The notes beneath the pieces were generated by a model, which was not told the origin of the DNA, did not search any database, and saw nothing but the letters and a program-made list of their open reading frames with translations. Below are positions 25,414-33,809 of a DNA stretch of 64,000 bases, one piece after another. The position numbers and the translations under genes were made by a program. Position 1 is the first letter of the stretch. Every line of letters begins with the position of its first letter. Source of the stretch: Variovorax atrisoli 110B (lineage in GTDB: Bacteria > Pseudomonadota > Gammaproteobacteria > Burkholderiales > Burkholderiaceae_C); contig NZ_KB907461.1 in the NCBI RefSeq assembly GCF_000382045.1, forward strand, positions 124,001 to 188,000, read 5' to 3'.

Positions 25414-26769
25414 ATGCTGAAAAAGTACCTATGGGCTGTGCTCGGCCTTGCGGCACTCGTCCTCGTTGTCCTGTTGGCGCTGGCGCTGTGGCCGACGTCC
25501 ACGAGGACCATCGCCGCTGGCGCGGGCAGCGGTTCGCCGGGCCTGGTGGCCAAGGGCAAGTACCTCGCACAGGCAGGCGACTGCATCGCCTGCCACACCG
25601 CGCCAGGCGGCGCGCCCTTCGCGGGCGGGCTGCCGCTGGCCTCGCCGATCGGCGCGATCTACAGCACCAACATCACGCCCGATCGCGACAGCGGCATCGG
25701 CAGTTACTCGCTGGACGACTTCGATCGCGCGGTGCGCCATGGCATCCGGGCCGATGGCGACTCGCTGTATCCGGCGATGCCCTTTCCCTCCTATGCGCGC
25801 ATGACGGACGACGACGTGCGCGCGCTGTACGCCTTCTTCATGCATGGCGTGGCGCCGGCAGCTGCGACACCGCATCCGCGCGGCCTGGTCTGGCCCTTGT
25901 CGATCCGCTGGCCGCTGGCGCTGTGGCGCAAGGCCTTTGCGCCACAGCCCGATGCCATCGCCTTCGATGCCCACCGCTATGCGGACATGTCGGTGGCGCG
26001 CGGCGCGTACCTCGTGCAGGGCCTGGGTCATTGCGGCAGCTGTCATACGCCGCGGTCGCTGACGATGCAGGAGAAGGCGCTGGACGAGTCGGGGCCGGCC
26101 TACCTGGCGGGCGGTCCCGTCATCGACGGATGGGTCGCGGTGAACCTGCGCGGCAATCCTGCGGACGGCCTGGGCGCCTGGTCGGCGGCCGACATCGTCG
26201 CCACCCTGCGCGCGGCACGCAACGCGTCCCACGCGGTGGTCGGCGGTCCGATGAACGACGCCATCGTGCACAGCACGCAGCACCTGAGCGACGAGGACCT
26301 GAACGCCGTGGCCGCCTATCTGAAGACGCTGGGGCCGAGCGCCGATTCGGTGTCGACATTCAAGGCTGATCCCGCCACGGCCACGGCCCTGGGGCAGGGC
26401 GTCAACGCGACACGCGGCGCCGAGCTCTACGCGGACAACTGCGCAGGCTGCCATCGCAGCGACGGCAAGGGCTACGCGCAGGTCTTTCCCGGCATCGCCG
26501 GCAACTCGACCGTGTTGAGCGCCGATCCGAGCTCGGTCATCCGGCTGATCCTGCATGGCAGCAAGTTGCCCGCCACGGGCACGGCGCCTTCCGAGCTGGC
26601 AATGCCCGGCTTCGGCTGGCGCCTGTCGGACGATGAGGTCGCGCAGCTCGCGAGCTTCGTGCGCCAGAGCTGGGGCAACCAGGCGCCGGCGGTGGACGCG
26701 GCGCGCGTGGGCCCCATTCGCAAGGCTGTCGAGAAGGAAATGGCCGCGCAGGCGCCTGCCGCCCGATAG
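25414..26769 (+). CDS. Triheme membrane cytochrome c subunit of a GMC dehydrogenase
   Basis: 451 residues. An uncleaved or signal-anchor helix at 4-26 is followed by three cytochrome c domains with heme sites CIACH (about 57), CGSCH (about 207) and CAGCH (about 343), each with a downstream Met region. This is the electron-transfer subunit that passes electrons from periplasmic sugar or alcohol oxidation to ubiquinone, as in gluconate 2-dehydrogenase. Here the cytochrome gene comes first, followed by the small subunit and the flavoprotein; other such operons use other orders. Confidence 0.93.
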   Translation: MLKKYLWAVLGLAALVLVVLLALALWPTSTRTIAAGAGSGSPGLVAKGKYLAQAGDCIACHTAPGGAPFAGGLPLASPIGAIYSTNITPDRDSGIGSYSLDDFDRAVRHGIRADGDSLYPAMPFPSYARMTDDDVRALYAFFMHGVAPAAATPHPRGLVWPLSIRWPLALWRKAFAPQPDAIAFDAHRYADMSVARGAYLVQGLGHCGSCHTPRSLTMQEKALDESGPAYLAGGPVIDGWVAVNLRGNPADGLGAWSAADIVATLRAARNASHAVVGGPMNDAIVHSTQHLSDEDLNAVAAYLKTLGPSADSVSTFKADPATATALGQGVNATRGAELYADNCAGCHRSDGKGYAQVFPGIAGNSTVLSADPSSVIRLILHGSKLPATGTAPSELAMPGFGWRLSDDEVAQLASFVRQSWGNQAPAVDAARVGPIRKAVEKEMAAQAPAAR

Positions 26770-26801
26770 GCCTTGGACGCCACACACACAGGAGCATCCC
26801 C

Positions 26802-27542
26802 GTGACCGCACCGAACTCACCCGATTCTTCCCCCGATTCCTCTTCCAGGCGCAGGCTCTTCAAGGGCCTGGGCGCAGCGACCTTCGCCGCCGTGGCGCTG
26901 CCCGCTTGCGACAGCCGGCCGGCGGCGGCAACGCCCGGCAGCGCGGGTGCGGCCCCGGAAACGCAGCCCTATACGCCACGCTTTTTCACGGCGGACGAAT
27001 GGGCCTTCGTCCGCGCCGCCAGCGGGCGGCTGATTCCGAGCGACGCGCTGGGGCCTGGGGCGATCGAGGCAGGCGTGCCGGAGTTCATCGACCGGCAGAT
27101 GGACACGCCCTGGGCCGCGGGGGCGCTGTGGTACATGCAGGGCCCGTTCCAGGCCGACGCGCCGGCCACGCTGGGCTACCAGTCGCAGCTCACGCCGCAG
27201 CAGATCTATCGGCTGGGCCTCGCCGCCGCCGATGGCCATGTGCGAAAGGCGCACGGCAAGCCCTTTGCCCAGCTCGCGGCGGATGCGCAGGACGCGGTCT
27301 TGCATGCCATCGAAGCAGGGCAGGCGCAGTTCGACACCGTGCCGGCCGGGCTTTTCTTTTCGCTGCTGCTGCAGAACGTGCGCGAAGGCTTCTTTGCCGA
27401 TCCCGTGCATGGCGGCAACCGCGGCCGGGCCGGATGGAAGCTGATCGGCTTTCCCGGCGTGCGCGCCGACTTCATGGACTGGGTCGAGCGCGACGTTCCG
27501 TACCCCTTGCCGCCGGTGGACCTGAGCGGGAGGCGAGGCTGA
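26802..27542 (+). CDS. Gluconate 2-dehydrogenase subunit 3-type protein
   Basis: 246 residues from GTG 26802. A Tat signal is clear (SRRRLFKGLGAATFAAVALPAC), and the Cys at its end may be a lipoprotein site. The mature part carries the family pattern 'FTADEWAFVRAASGRLIPSD', GAIEAGVPEFIDRQ and the C-terminal 'PVHGGNRGRAGWKLIGFPG'. In characterised enzymes this subunit helps export the folded flavoprotein, which has no signal of its own, by hitchhiking through Tat. Confidence 0.92.
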   Translation: MTAPNSPDSSPDSSSRRRLFKGLGAATFAAVALPACDSRPAAATPGSAGAAPETQPYTPRFFTADEWAFVRAASGRLIPSDALGPGAIEAGVPEFIDRQMDTPWAAGALWYMQGPFQADAPATLGYQSQLTPQQIYRLGLAAADGHVRKAHGKPFAQLAADAQDAVLHAIEAGQAQFDTVPAGLFFSLLLQNVREGFFADPVHGGNRGRAGWKLIGFPGVRADFMDWVERDVPYPLPPVDLSGRRG

Positions 27543-27543
27543 G

Positions 27544-29319
27544 ATGGCGGCGCGCACGATGAAGAAGGCCGACGTGGTGATCGTCGGCTTCGGCTGGACC
27601 GGGGCGATCATGGCCAAGGAGCTGACCGAGGCCGGCCTGAACGTGGTCGCGCTCGAGCGCGGACCGATGCGCGACACCGCCACCGACGGCATCTATCCCA
27701 AGGTGCTGGACGAGCTGGCCTACAGCATCCGCCGCAAGCTCTTCCAGGACGTCTCGCGTGAAACAGTCACCGTGCGACACGGTGTGAACGACACGGCGCT
27801 GCCCTATCGCCAGCTGGGCGCCTTCTTGCCGGGCACCGGCGTGGGCGGGGCGGGGCTGCACTGGTCGGGCGTGCACTTCCGGGTGGACCCCGTCGAGCTG
27901 CGGCTGCGCAGCCACTACGAGGAACGCTATGGCCGCAAGTTCATTCCCGAGGGCATGACCATCCAGGACTTCGGCGTCAGCTACGAGGAGCTGGAGCCGC
28001 ATTTCGACTTCGCGGAGAAGGTCTTCGGCACTTCGGGCGCGGCATGGACGGTGGCGGGCAAGCGGGTGGGCGAGGGTGGCAACCCGTTCGCACCGGACCG
28101 CTCGAGCGACTTCCCGCTGCCGCCGCAGAAGCGCACGGTGTCGGCGCAGCGCTTCGGCGAGGCGGCGCGAAAGCTCGGCCACCATCCCTACGACCTGCCC
28201 TCGGCCAACGCCTCCGGACCCTACACCAACCCCTACGGCTGCCAGATGGGGCCGTGCAACTTCTGCGGCTACTGCAGCGGCTACGTCTGCTACAACTATT
28301 CGAAGGCCTCGCCCAACGTCAACGTGCTGCCGGCACTGCGGCTGGCGCCGAACTTCGAACTGCGCACCAACGCCCACGTGCTCAGGGTGAACCTCTCGGG
28401 CGACCGCCGCAGCGCGACCGGCGTGACCTATCTCGACGCGCAGGGCAGCGAGGTCGAGCAGCCGGCCGACATCGTCGTCATCGCGGCCTTCCAGCTCCAC
28501 AACGTGCGGCTGATGCTGCTGTCCGGCATTGGCACGCCATACGACCCGGCCACCGGCCAGGGCACGGTGGGGCGCAACTTCGCCTACCAGAACATGGCGA
28601 CCATCAAGGCCTACTTCGACAAGGACGTGCACGCCAATCCCTTCATCGGCGCGGGTGGCAACGGCGTCGCGATCGACGACTTCAACGCCGACAACTTCGA
28701 TCACGGCCCGGCCGGCTTCGTCGGCGGCTCGCCGATGTGGGTCAACCAGGCCGGCGCCAAGCCCATCAGCGGCATCTCGCTGCCCGACGGCGCGCCGGCC
28801 TGGGGCAGCGGCTGGAAGAAGGCCGTGGCCGACAACTACAACCACACCATCTCGATGGATGCGCACGGCGCGCACATGAGCTACCGCGACAACTACCTGA
28901 GCCTGGACCCGACCTACAAGGACGCGTGGGGCCTGCCGCTGCTTCGCATGACCTTCGACTGGAAGGACAACGACATCCGCATGACGCGCTTCATGGCGCA
29001 GAAGATGCAGCGCATCGCCGAGGCCATGGGCCCGAAGTCCCTGCGTGTTCTCGTCAAGAACTTCGGCGAGCACTTCGACGTCGTGGGCTACCAGACGACC
29101 CACCTCAACGGCGGCGCGATCATGGGCGTCGACCCGGGCACCAGCGCGGTCAACCGCTACCTGCAGAGCTGGGACGTGCACAACGTCTTTGTGCCGGGCG
29201 CCTCGGCCTTCCCGCAAGGCCTGGGCTACAACCCGACCGGGCTGGTGGCGGCGCTGACCTACTGGTCGGCGAAGGCGATTCGCGAGCGCTATCTCAAGGC
29301 CCCCGGGCCGATGGCCTGA
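27544..29319 (+). CDS. GMC-family FAD dehydrogenase (gluconate/sugar dehydrogenase large subunit)
   Basis: 591 residues, starting one base after the subunit 3 stop. The FAD motif VIVGFGWTGAIMAKEL is at residues 10-25, followed by a 'GTGVGGAGLHWSGVHFRVDP' segment and a Cys-rich stretch (MGPCNFCGYCSGYVCY, near 239-253) typical of membrane-bound gluconate/sorbitol dehydrogenases. The active-site region near the end includes NPTGLVAAL. With the two preceding genes it forms a periplasmic dehydrogenase feeding the quinone pool. The exact sugar acid or alcohol cannot be read from sequence. Confidence 0.95.
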   Translation: MAARTMKKADVVIVGFGWTGAIMAKELTEAGLNVVALERGPMRDTATDGIYPKVLDELAYSIRRKLFQDVSRETVTVRHGVNDTALPYRQLGAFLPGTGVGGAGLHWSGVHFRVDPVELRLRSHYEERYGRKFIPEGMTIQDFGVSYEELEPHFDFAEKVFGTSGAAWTVAGKRVGEGGNPFAPDRSSDFPLPPQKRTVSAQRFGEAARKLGHHPYDLPSANASGPYTNPYGCQMGPCNFCGYCSGYVCYNYSKASPNVNVLPALRLAPNFELRTNAHVLRVNLSGDRRSATGVTYLDAQGSEVEQPADIVVIAAFQLHNVRLMLLSGIGTPYDPATGQGTVGRNFAYQNMATIKAYFDKDVHANPFIGAGGNGVAIDDFNADNFDHGPAGFVGGSPMWVNQAGAKPISGISLPDGAPAWGSGWKKAVADNYNHTISMDAHGAHMSYRDNYLSLDPTYKDAWGLPLLRMTFDWKDNDIRMTRFMAQKMQRIAEAMGPKSLRVLVKNFGEHFDVVGYQTTHLNGGAIMGVDPGTSAVNRYLQSWDVHNVFVPGASAFPQGLGYNPTGLVAALTYWSAKAIRERYLKAPGPMA

Positions 29320-29406
29320 GAGGCGCGAGCGCACACCGAAGACCGCGAGCTGCAACGCGGGGCAAATGCCTGCGCTGCATAACCATCGCGTCCAGGTGGT
29401 TGGAGC

Positions 29407-29436
29407 AAAAAAGCCCGGCCTGAACAGCGCGGGCTT
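29407..29436 (-). terminator. Intrinsic terminator, minus-strand orientation
   Basis: Stem AAGCCCG/CGGGCTT (29411-29417 with 29430-29436). Read on the minus strand it ends in TTTTTT (29412-29407), a textbook terminator. On the plus strand, where the dehydrogenase operon arrives, the T-run is absent. Confidence 0.65.
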
Positions 29437-29662
29437 GAGCGGCGTGTCTCCTGGTCGAAGGGTCCCGGCAACGGACTGCGGCCGGCGTTTGCCTCGGAGC
29501 TGCCAGCAGACCCGGCGGCCCGACATGCCGCTGATCTACCGTGGAGAGACGGGCCCGGGCCTCGCGGTTCTTCCTACAAAGGCGAGGGCGGCCCGCCGAC
29601 GGGTGGCGGCGCGGCGCCTGTCTACCTTGTCCCGAAGTTCTTCCCGTCTCCATCGATCATCC

Positions 29663-30682
29663 ATGTACGACCACTCCAGCGACACCGACCTGCGGCACTT
29701 GCAGCCCCGGCTCGGCGGCGATCTGGCGCTGCGGCATCTCGTGGAGGCGGGACTGGACGTCCTGCCCATGCCGGGCGGCGGCCGCACCCTGGCGCGGTGG
29801 CGCGTGCTGGCGGAAGTGGCGGCCCATGATCTTTCGCTGGTCAAGCTCTTCGAGGGGCACGCGGACGCGCTCGCGATCCAGGCCGAACTGGGTGGCGCCT
29901 CTATCGCCCCTGCAGGCGCGCGCTGGGCGACATGGTGCGCCGAGCCGCCGGATGCCCGCGTGATGGCCGAAGACGAGGAGGGTGGCGGTGAAGACATCCG
30001 GCTGAGCGGCACCAAGGCGTGGTGCTCCGGCGCCGCCGCCGTCACGCACGCGGTCGTGAGTTGCTGGAACCGGGACGGCAAGCCTTGCCTTGCCATGGTT
30101 GAGATGGATCAGCCCGGTGTTCTGGTGACGGGCGAGGGATGGCACGCCGTGGGCATGGCTGCCTCGGCCAGCGTGAATGTCCGGTTCGACCGCGCACGGG
30201 CCCGCTGGCTCGGACAGCCCGGCGACTACACGCAGCGCCCCGGGTTCTGGCAAGGCGGTGCGGGCATCGCCGCGTGCTGGTTCGGCGGCGCATGGGGCAT
30301 CGCGCGAAAGGTCCGCGGCCTCATGGGCAGGGCCCCCGATGCCCATCGGCTGGCACACCTCGGCGCCATCGACGCGGCATTGACGCCTGCGGCCGCACTG
30401 CTGCGGGAGACGGCCGCGTGGATCGACTGCCATCCGCGCGACGATGCGAGCCAGGTGGCTTTGCGCGCGCGCCTGGCCGTGGAGCAGGCGGCCAACGAGG
30501 TCATGAGCCATGCGGGCAGGGCGCTGGGTGCGGGGCCGCTGTGTCGCGACCCCACCTTCGCACGGGCCATGGCCGACCTGCCCGTGTTCCTGCGGCAAAG
30601 CCACGCAGAGCGCGATCTTGCCGCACTCGGCTCGCTCGCTGCGCCAGACGACGGGGAGGGGCCGGATTCGTGGAAGCTCTAG
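29663..30682 (+). CDS. Divergent acyl-CoA dehydrogenase-like flavoprotein
   Basis: 339 residues. Acyl-CoA dehydrogenase traits are an amino helical domain, the 'IRLSGTKAWCSGAAAVTHAVV' beta-domain entry near 115, and a C-terminal helical bundle. The protein is shorter than the usual 380 residues and the standard catalytic Glu motif is not visible, so it may act on a carrier- or sugar-linked substrate rather than acyl-CoA. Its end overlaps the next gene by 13 bases. It starts a three-gene set with a PIG-L deacetylase and a methyltransferase. Confidence 0.8.
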   Translation: MYDHSSDTDLRHLQPRLGGDLALRHLVEAGLDVLPMPGGGRTLARWRVLAEVAAHDLSLVKLFEGHADALAIQAELGGASIAPAGARWATWCAEPPDARVMAEDEEGGGEDIRLSGTKAWCSGAAAVTHAVVSCWNRDGKPCLAMVEMDQPGVLVTGEGWHAVGMAASASVNVRFDRARARWLGQPGDYTQRPGFWQGGAGIAACWFGGAWGIARKVRGLMGRAPDAHRLAHLGAIDAALTPAAALLRETAAWIDCHPRDDASQVALRARLAVEQAANEVMSHAGRALGAGPLCRDPTFARAMADLPVFLRQSHAERDLAALGSLAAPDDGEGPDSWKL

Positions 30683-31437
30683 CCCGTCCGCGCATTCGAG
30701 GAGAAGGCACCACCGAAGCCGAGTGGAACGGCTGGCCTGGCCTGGCGCAGCTGCCCCGTATCGACGCGCGCACGCTGGTGCCGCGCGGTGCGCGCGCCGT
30801 CGTGGTGGCCCCGCACCCCGACGACGAGGTGCTCTCGGTCGGTGGCCTGCTCGCGCAATTGAACGATGAGGGCGATGGCGACGCGCGGGTCGCGGTGATT
30901 GCCGTGACCGACGGCACGGCCAGTCATCCTGGATCGACCGAGTGGCCCGTCGAGCGGCTCGCCATGCAGCGTCCACGCGAAAGCCGGCTGGCGCTGCGGC
31001 GTCTGGGCCTGTCGATCGAACCCGTGCGGCTGGGCTTGCCCGACGGTGGCCTGGCCCCCTTGCGCGGCACGTTGGCGGCGCGCCTCGTCTCGTTGCTTCG
31101 GCCGCGCGACGTGGTGTTCACGACCTGGCGAGGCGATGGCCATCCGGACCATGAAGCGACAGGGCAGGCCTGCGCGCTGGCCGCCGCGAGCGCGGGCGCG
31201 CGGCTGGTGGAAGTGCCCGTGTGGGGATGGCACTGGGCGCGTCCTGGCGATGCGCGCATGCCATGGCAGCACGCCGTTCGCCTCGACCTGGATGAAGACG
31301 CGGTGCGGCGCAAGCGCGCCGCGGTGCAGGCGTTTGCCAGCCAGATGTGGAGTGATGCCTCGACGGGTGCCGGACCTGTGCTGAGGGCCACTACCATTGC
31401 CCGCGCGCAGCGCGCCTACGAGGTGATGTTCGTGTGA
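30670..31437 (+). CDS. PIG-L family N-deacetylase
   Basis: 255 residues from GTG 30670, overlapping the dehydrogenase stop. The zinc site motif VVAPHPDDEVLSVGG is near residue 42 and the second metal motif GHPDHEATGQA near 160, as in LmbE/PIG-L enzymes (GlcNAc-PI, MshB, BshB). These remove acetyl groups from N-acetylated amino sugars or related small molecules. The stop overlaps the next start as GTGA, so the three proteins are made together. Substrate unknown. Confidence 0.9.
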   Translation: MEALARPRIRGEGTTEAEWNGWPGLAQLPRIDARTLVPRGARAVVVAPHPDDEVLSVGGLLAQLNDEGDGDARVAVIAVTDGTASHPGSTEWPVERLAMQRPRESRLALRRLGLSIEPVRLGLPDGGLAPLRGTLAARLVSLLRPRDVVFTTWRGDGHPDHEATGQACALAAASAGARLVEVPVWGWHWARPGDARMPWQHAVRLDLDEDAVRRKRAAVQAFASQMWSDASTGAGPVLRATTIARAQRAYEVMFV

Positions 31438-32039
31438 GCGGCGTGTTGCGGCCTTATTTCGACGGCATGTATGCGGCCAGCGAGGATCCCTACGCGGTGC
31501 GACAGCGCTGGTACGAGATCCGCAAGCGCGCGCTGCTGCTGGCGGCCTTGCCGCAGCCCCGGTATCGGCGTGCCTACGAGCCCGGCTGCGGCACCGGCGA
31601 GCTGACGCAGGCGCTTTCGCAGCGCTGCGATCACCTGCTCTCGAGCGATTTCTCGCCGCAGGCGGTGGAGATCGCATGCAGGAGCACCCGTGCACTGACC
31701 AACGTGCAGGTGGTGCAGCACATCCTTCCGGCGCAATGGCCGCGCGACGCGGGTCGCTTCGACCTGATCGTCCTGAGCGAGGTGGGGTACTTCCTCGATC
31801 GGGAGGAGATGCGTCGCGTGGCCGAGTGCTGCCAAGCCTCGCTCGAAGCCGATGGCACGCTGGTGGCCTGTGACTGGCGCCCGGATTTCGACGAACGGCG
31901 CCTTTCCACGGACGAAGTCCACGCGGCACTGGCCGCGCTCGGTCTGCCGCGCCTGGTGTTCCACGAGGAGGACGACTTCGTGCTGCAGGTCTGGGGACGC
32001 GACGGTCGCTCGGTGGCCGAGCGCGAGGGCATCCGATGA
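31434..32039 (+). CDS. SAM-dependent methyltransferase (NodS-like)
   Basis: 201 residues from GTG 31434 with a 4-base overlap. Class I methyltransferase motif I is AYEPGCGTGELTQAL (near 44), motif II is LLSSDFSPQAVEIA, and post-I is FDLIVLSEVGYFL. The opening (YFDGMYAASEDPYAVRQRWYEIRK) is the NodS-type pattern; NodS N-methylates a deacetylated glucosamine residue. Following a PIG-L deacetylase, the likely chemistry is deacetylation then N-methylation of an amino sugar (inference). Confidence 0.9.
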   Translation: MSGVLRPYFDGMYAASEDPYAVRQRWYEIRKRALLLAALPQPRYRRAYEPGCGTGELTQALSQRCDHLLSSDFSPQAVEIACRSTRALTNVQVVQHILPAQWPRDAGRFDLIVLSEVGYFLDREEMRRVAECCQASLEADGTLVACDWRPDFDERRLSTDEVHAALAALGLPRLVFHEEDDFVLQVWGRDGRSVAEREGIR

Positions 32040-32085
32040 CCGGCGTCGTTGGCGTTCGAACCGGATTCGCGACGAGAACAAGCTC

Positions 32086-32325
32086 ATGGACGACATGCTC
32101 GATCTGATTCAGTGGCCGGCCTTTCTGGCATCACTTGCTGCGGCCTGGCTGGTCGCATCCGAGACGCGGCGGCGCCGGAACTGGGGGTTCTGGGTGTTCC
32201 TGCTGAGCAACGTGCTGTGGACGGCGTGGGGCTGGCACAGCTCCGCCTTTGCGCTGATTGCGCTGCAGGTCTGCCTGGCCGCGCTCAACATCAGGGGCCT
32301 GCTCAAGACGGAGCCTTCGAAGTAG
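32086..32325 (+). CDS. Small inner-membrane protein
   Basis: 79 residues from ATG 32086. Three hydrophobic stretches are visible: IQWPAFLASLAAAWLVA, WGFWVFLLSNVLWTAWGW and FALIALQVCLAALNI, with a positive loop ETRRRRN between the first two. Similar tiny proteins are widespread and unstudied. It lies 46 bases downstream of the methyltransferase on the same strand; whether it belongs to that set is unclear. Confidence 0.7.
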   Translation: MDDMLDLIQWPAFLASLAAAWLVASETRRRRNWGFWVFLLSNVLWTAWGWHSSAFALIALQVCLAALNIRGLLKTEPSK

Positions 32326-32463
32326 GCGCTCTCCGATCTTTCACGCGGCGGCTCGTCGACATGCCGCGCGAGCACTCTGCAAGTGACGCGACAACGGCGA
32401 CTCCGGATCTGCCGCGCGCGTCGCCGGATGGTCAATGCCGGAACCGACGACTCGCCCGTCGCG

Positions 32464-32763
32464 CTACTGTTTGCTGCGCTGCCTGTCCACCTGCGCTTCG
32501 GCTTCGAGCCAGTCGTCGGTTGCGCTGCCAGGGGCGTCGCCTCGTCGCAGGTAGGCCTCGTAGGCCGCCTTGCGGATGGCTTCTTCGCGGCCGGTGTCCG
32601 TTGCATCGGTCCGCTCGGACGGGTCGTCCTGTCCAGGAGCGCCTTGCGTCTTGTGCGCTTCCTTGCCCATGTGGCTGCCTTCGGTGGGGCTGTCCTGGCC
32701 GATGGCTCTGTTCTGATCGATGTTGACAGGCGACATGGGCCTGGATTTCGGGTCTTGCTTCAT
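32464..32763 (-). CDS. DUF2934-domain protein
   Basis: 99 residues, hydrophilic. The last 40 residues (IRKAAYEAYLRRGDAPGSATDDWLEAE in pieces) match the DUF2934 pattern of two short helices. The first 60 residues are disordered and rich in Asp, Gln, Pro and Ser. Its function is unknown; such proteins are often stress-associated. It is 22 bases downstream of the glycosyltransferase on the same strand. Confidence 0.8.
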   Translation of the reverse strand: MKQDPKSRPMSPVNIDQNRAIGQDSPTEGSHMGKEAHKTQGAPGQDDPSERTDATDTGREEAIRKAAYEAYLRRGDAPGSATDDWLEAEAQVDRQRSKQ

Positions 32764-32785
32764 GCGGGCTCCTTGAAAGGGTGTT

Positions 32786-33505
32786 CTACGGGGTCGCGGG
32801 AACGCGCATCGAGACGCCCAGGGGCTGCGAGACCGCCTCCAGGTGCTGGACGACGGCGTGGATCAGCGCATCCGCGAAGCCGCCGGCAGCCCGCGCCTCC
32901 CTGCGTGCGCTCGTGACCACGCGCGGCTTCGCGCTGCGCGCGACGTGAGCGCCCGATGCGATGAGCGCATCCACCAACGCGACGTCTTCGCTGCACGCCA
33001 GGTGCCTGAAGCCGCCCGCTCGCCGGTAGGCGGCCGCGGACACGCCCATGTTGGCCCCGTGCACGTGCGGATGGTCTTCGTCGTCCGTGTAGGTCCGCCG
33101 GAAGTGCTCGGCCAGGAGCGGCGCGTTCTCGCCGTGGGGCGTCCAGTCGGCCACGCCCACGGTGCCGCACACCGCATCGCAGCGCAGGGAGAGTTGGTCG
33201 ACGAGCCACGAGGCTGACACCATCGTGTCGGCATCGGTGAAGGCGAGCCAGCGGGCCCCGCGCTCCAGGAGCGCCTGGGCCCCCACCGCGCGGGCCATGC
33301 CGACGTTGCGCGCCCGGATGCTCACGGTGCTGGCTCCGAACGCGTGGGCATGGATGCCCGTGGCATCGCTGCATTCATCGAGGACCACGACGATCTCGAC
33401 GGCTTCGCCGTTCAGCCCAGGATGCCGGGCCGCATCGCCCAGGGCGCGCAGGCAGGCACGGATGCAGGCTTCTTCGTTGTGCGCAGGGACGGCGATTCCG
33501 ATCAT
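32786..33505 (-). CDS. Family 2 glycosyltransferase
   Basis: 239 residues; the start at 33505 (MIGIAVPAHNEE) is preceded by GGAAAGAG. GT-A fold features are the nucleotide-binding start IAVPAHNEEACIRACLRAL, a VVVLDECSDAT loop, and the metal site FTDADTMVSASWL. No membrane segment is seen, so it is a soluble or peripheral enzyme. It faces the dehydrogenase/PIG-L/methyltransferase set and may assemble or extend the sugar those enzymes modify (inference). Confidence 0.88.
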   Translation of the reverse strand: MIGIAVPAHNEEACIRACLRALGDAARHPGLNGEAVEIVVVLDECSDATGIHAHAFGASTVSIRARNVGMARAVGAQALLERGARWLAFTDADTMVSASWLVDQLSLRCDAVCGTVGVADWTPHGENAPLLAEHFRRTYTDDEDHPHVHGANMGVSAAAYRRAGGFRHLACSEDVALVDALIASGAHVARSAKPRVVTSARREARAAGGFADALIHAVVQHLEAVSQPLGVSMRVPATP

Positions 33506-33809
33506 TCGTGTTTCTCTTTCCGGTTGCATGCGCTGGGCGGGATGGATGCTTCCGAGACTGAATGGGCAGCAACCCGGGCCGCGTCAGCACGCACGCGGTG
33601 CATTTGTAGGCTGGGGTGCAGGTGGCCCATCGCACCGCAACGGCGCCGGTGTTCGTTCGCACTGGGAGGCGGGCACTCTTGCTGGAGGCCCTGCCGCCCC
33701 GGGGCCGAACGCGTCGCGGCCCGTTTATCAGCGGCCTGCGCGCGGTGCGTTCCTACAGCGCCGTGCCTGCAGGGCTCCTAGCGTCGCGCTCCCACTTCAC
33801 GAGAGCGAC
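33506..33809. other. Divergent gap upstream of katE
   Basis: About 300 bases. It carries the promoters of the leftward glycosyltransferase and rightward catalase; the open frame through it is not protein-like. No specific operator recognised. Confidence 0.4.

Noticed and set aside
27472..29526. 684-residue minus-strand open frame opposite the GMC dehydrogenase
   Set aside because: Composition (Val/Arg/His-rich, no domain) is that of a shadow of the real gene on the plus strand.
33162..33809. Upstream extension of the catalase frame
   Set aside because: The extension lacks protein-like composition and overlaps the glycosyltransferase; the MAKKNP start at 33810 is more plausible.
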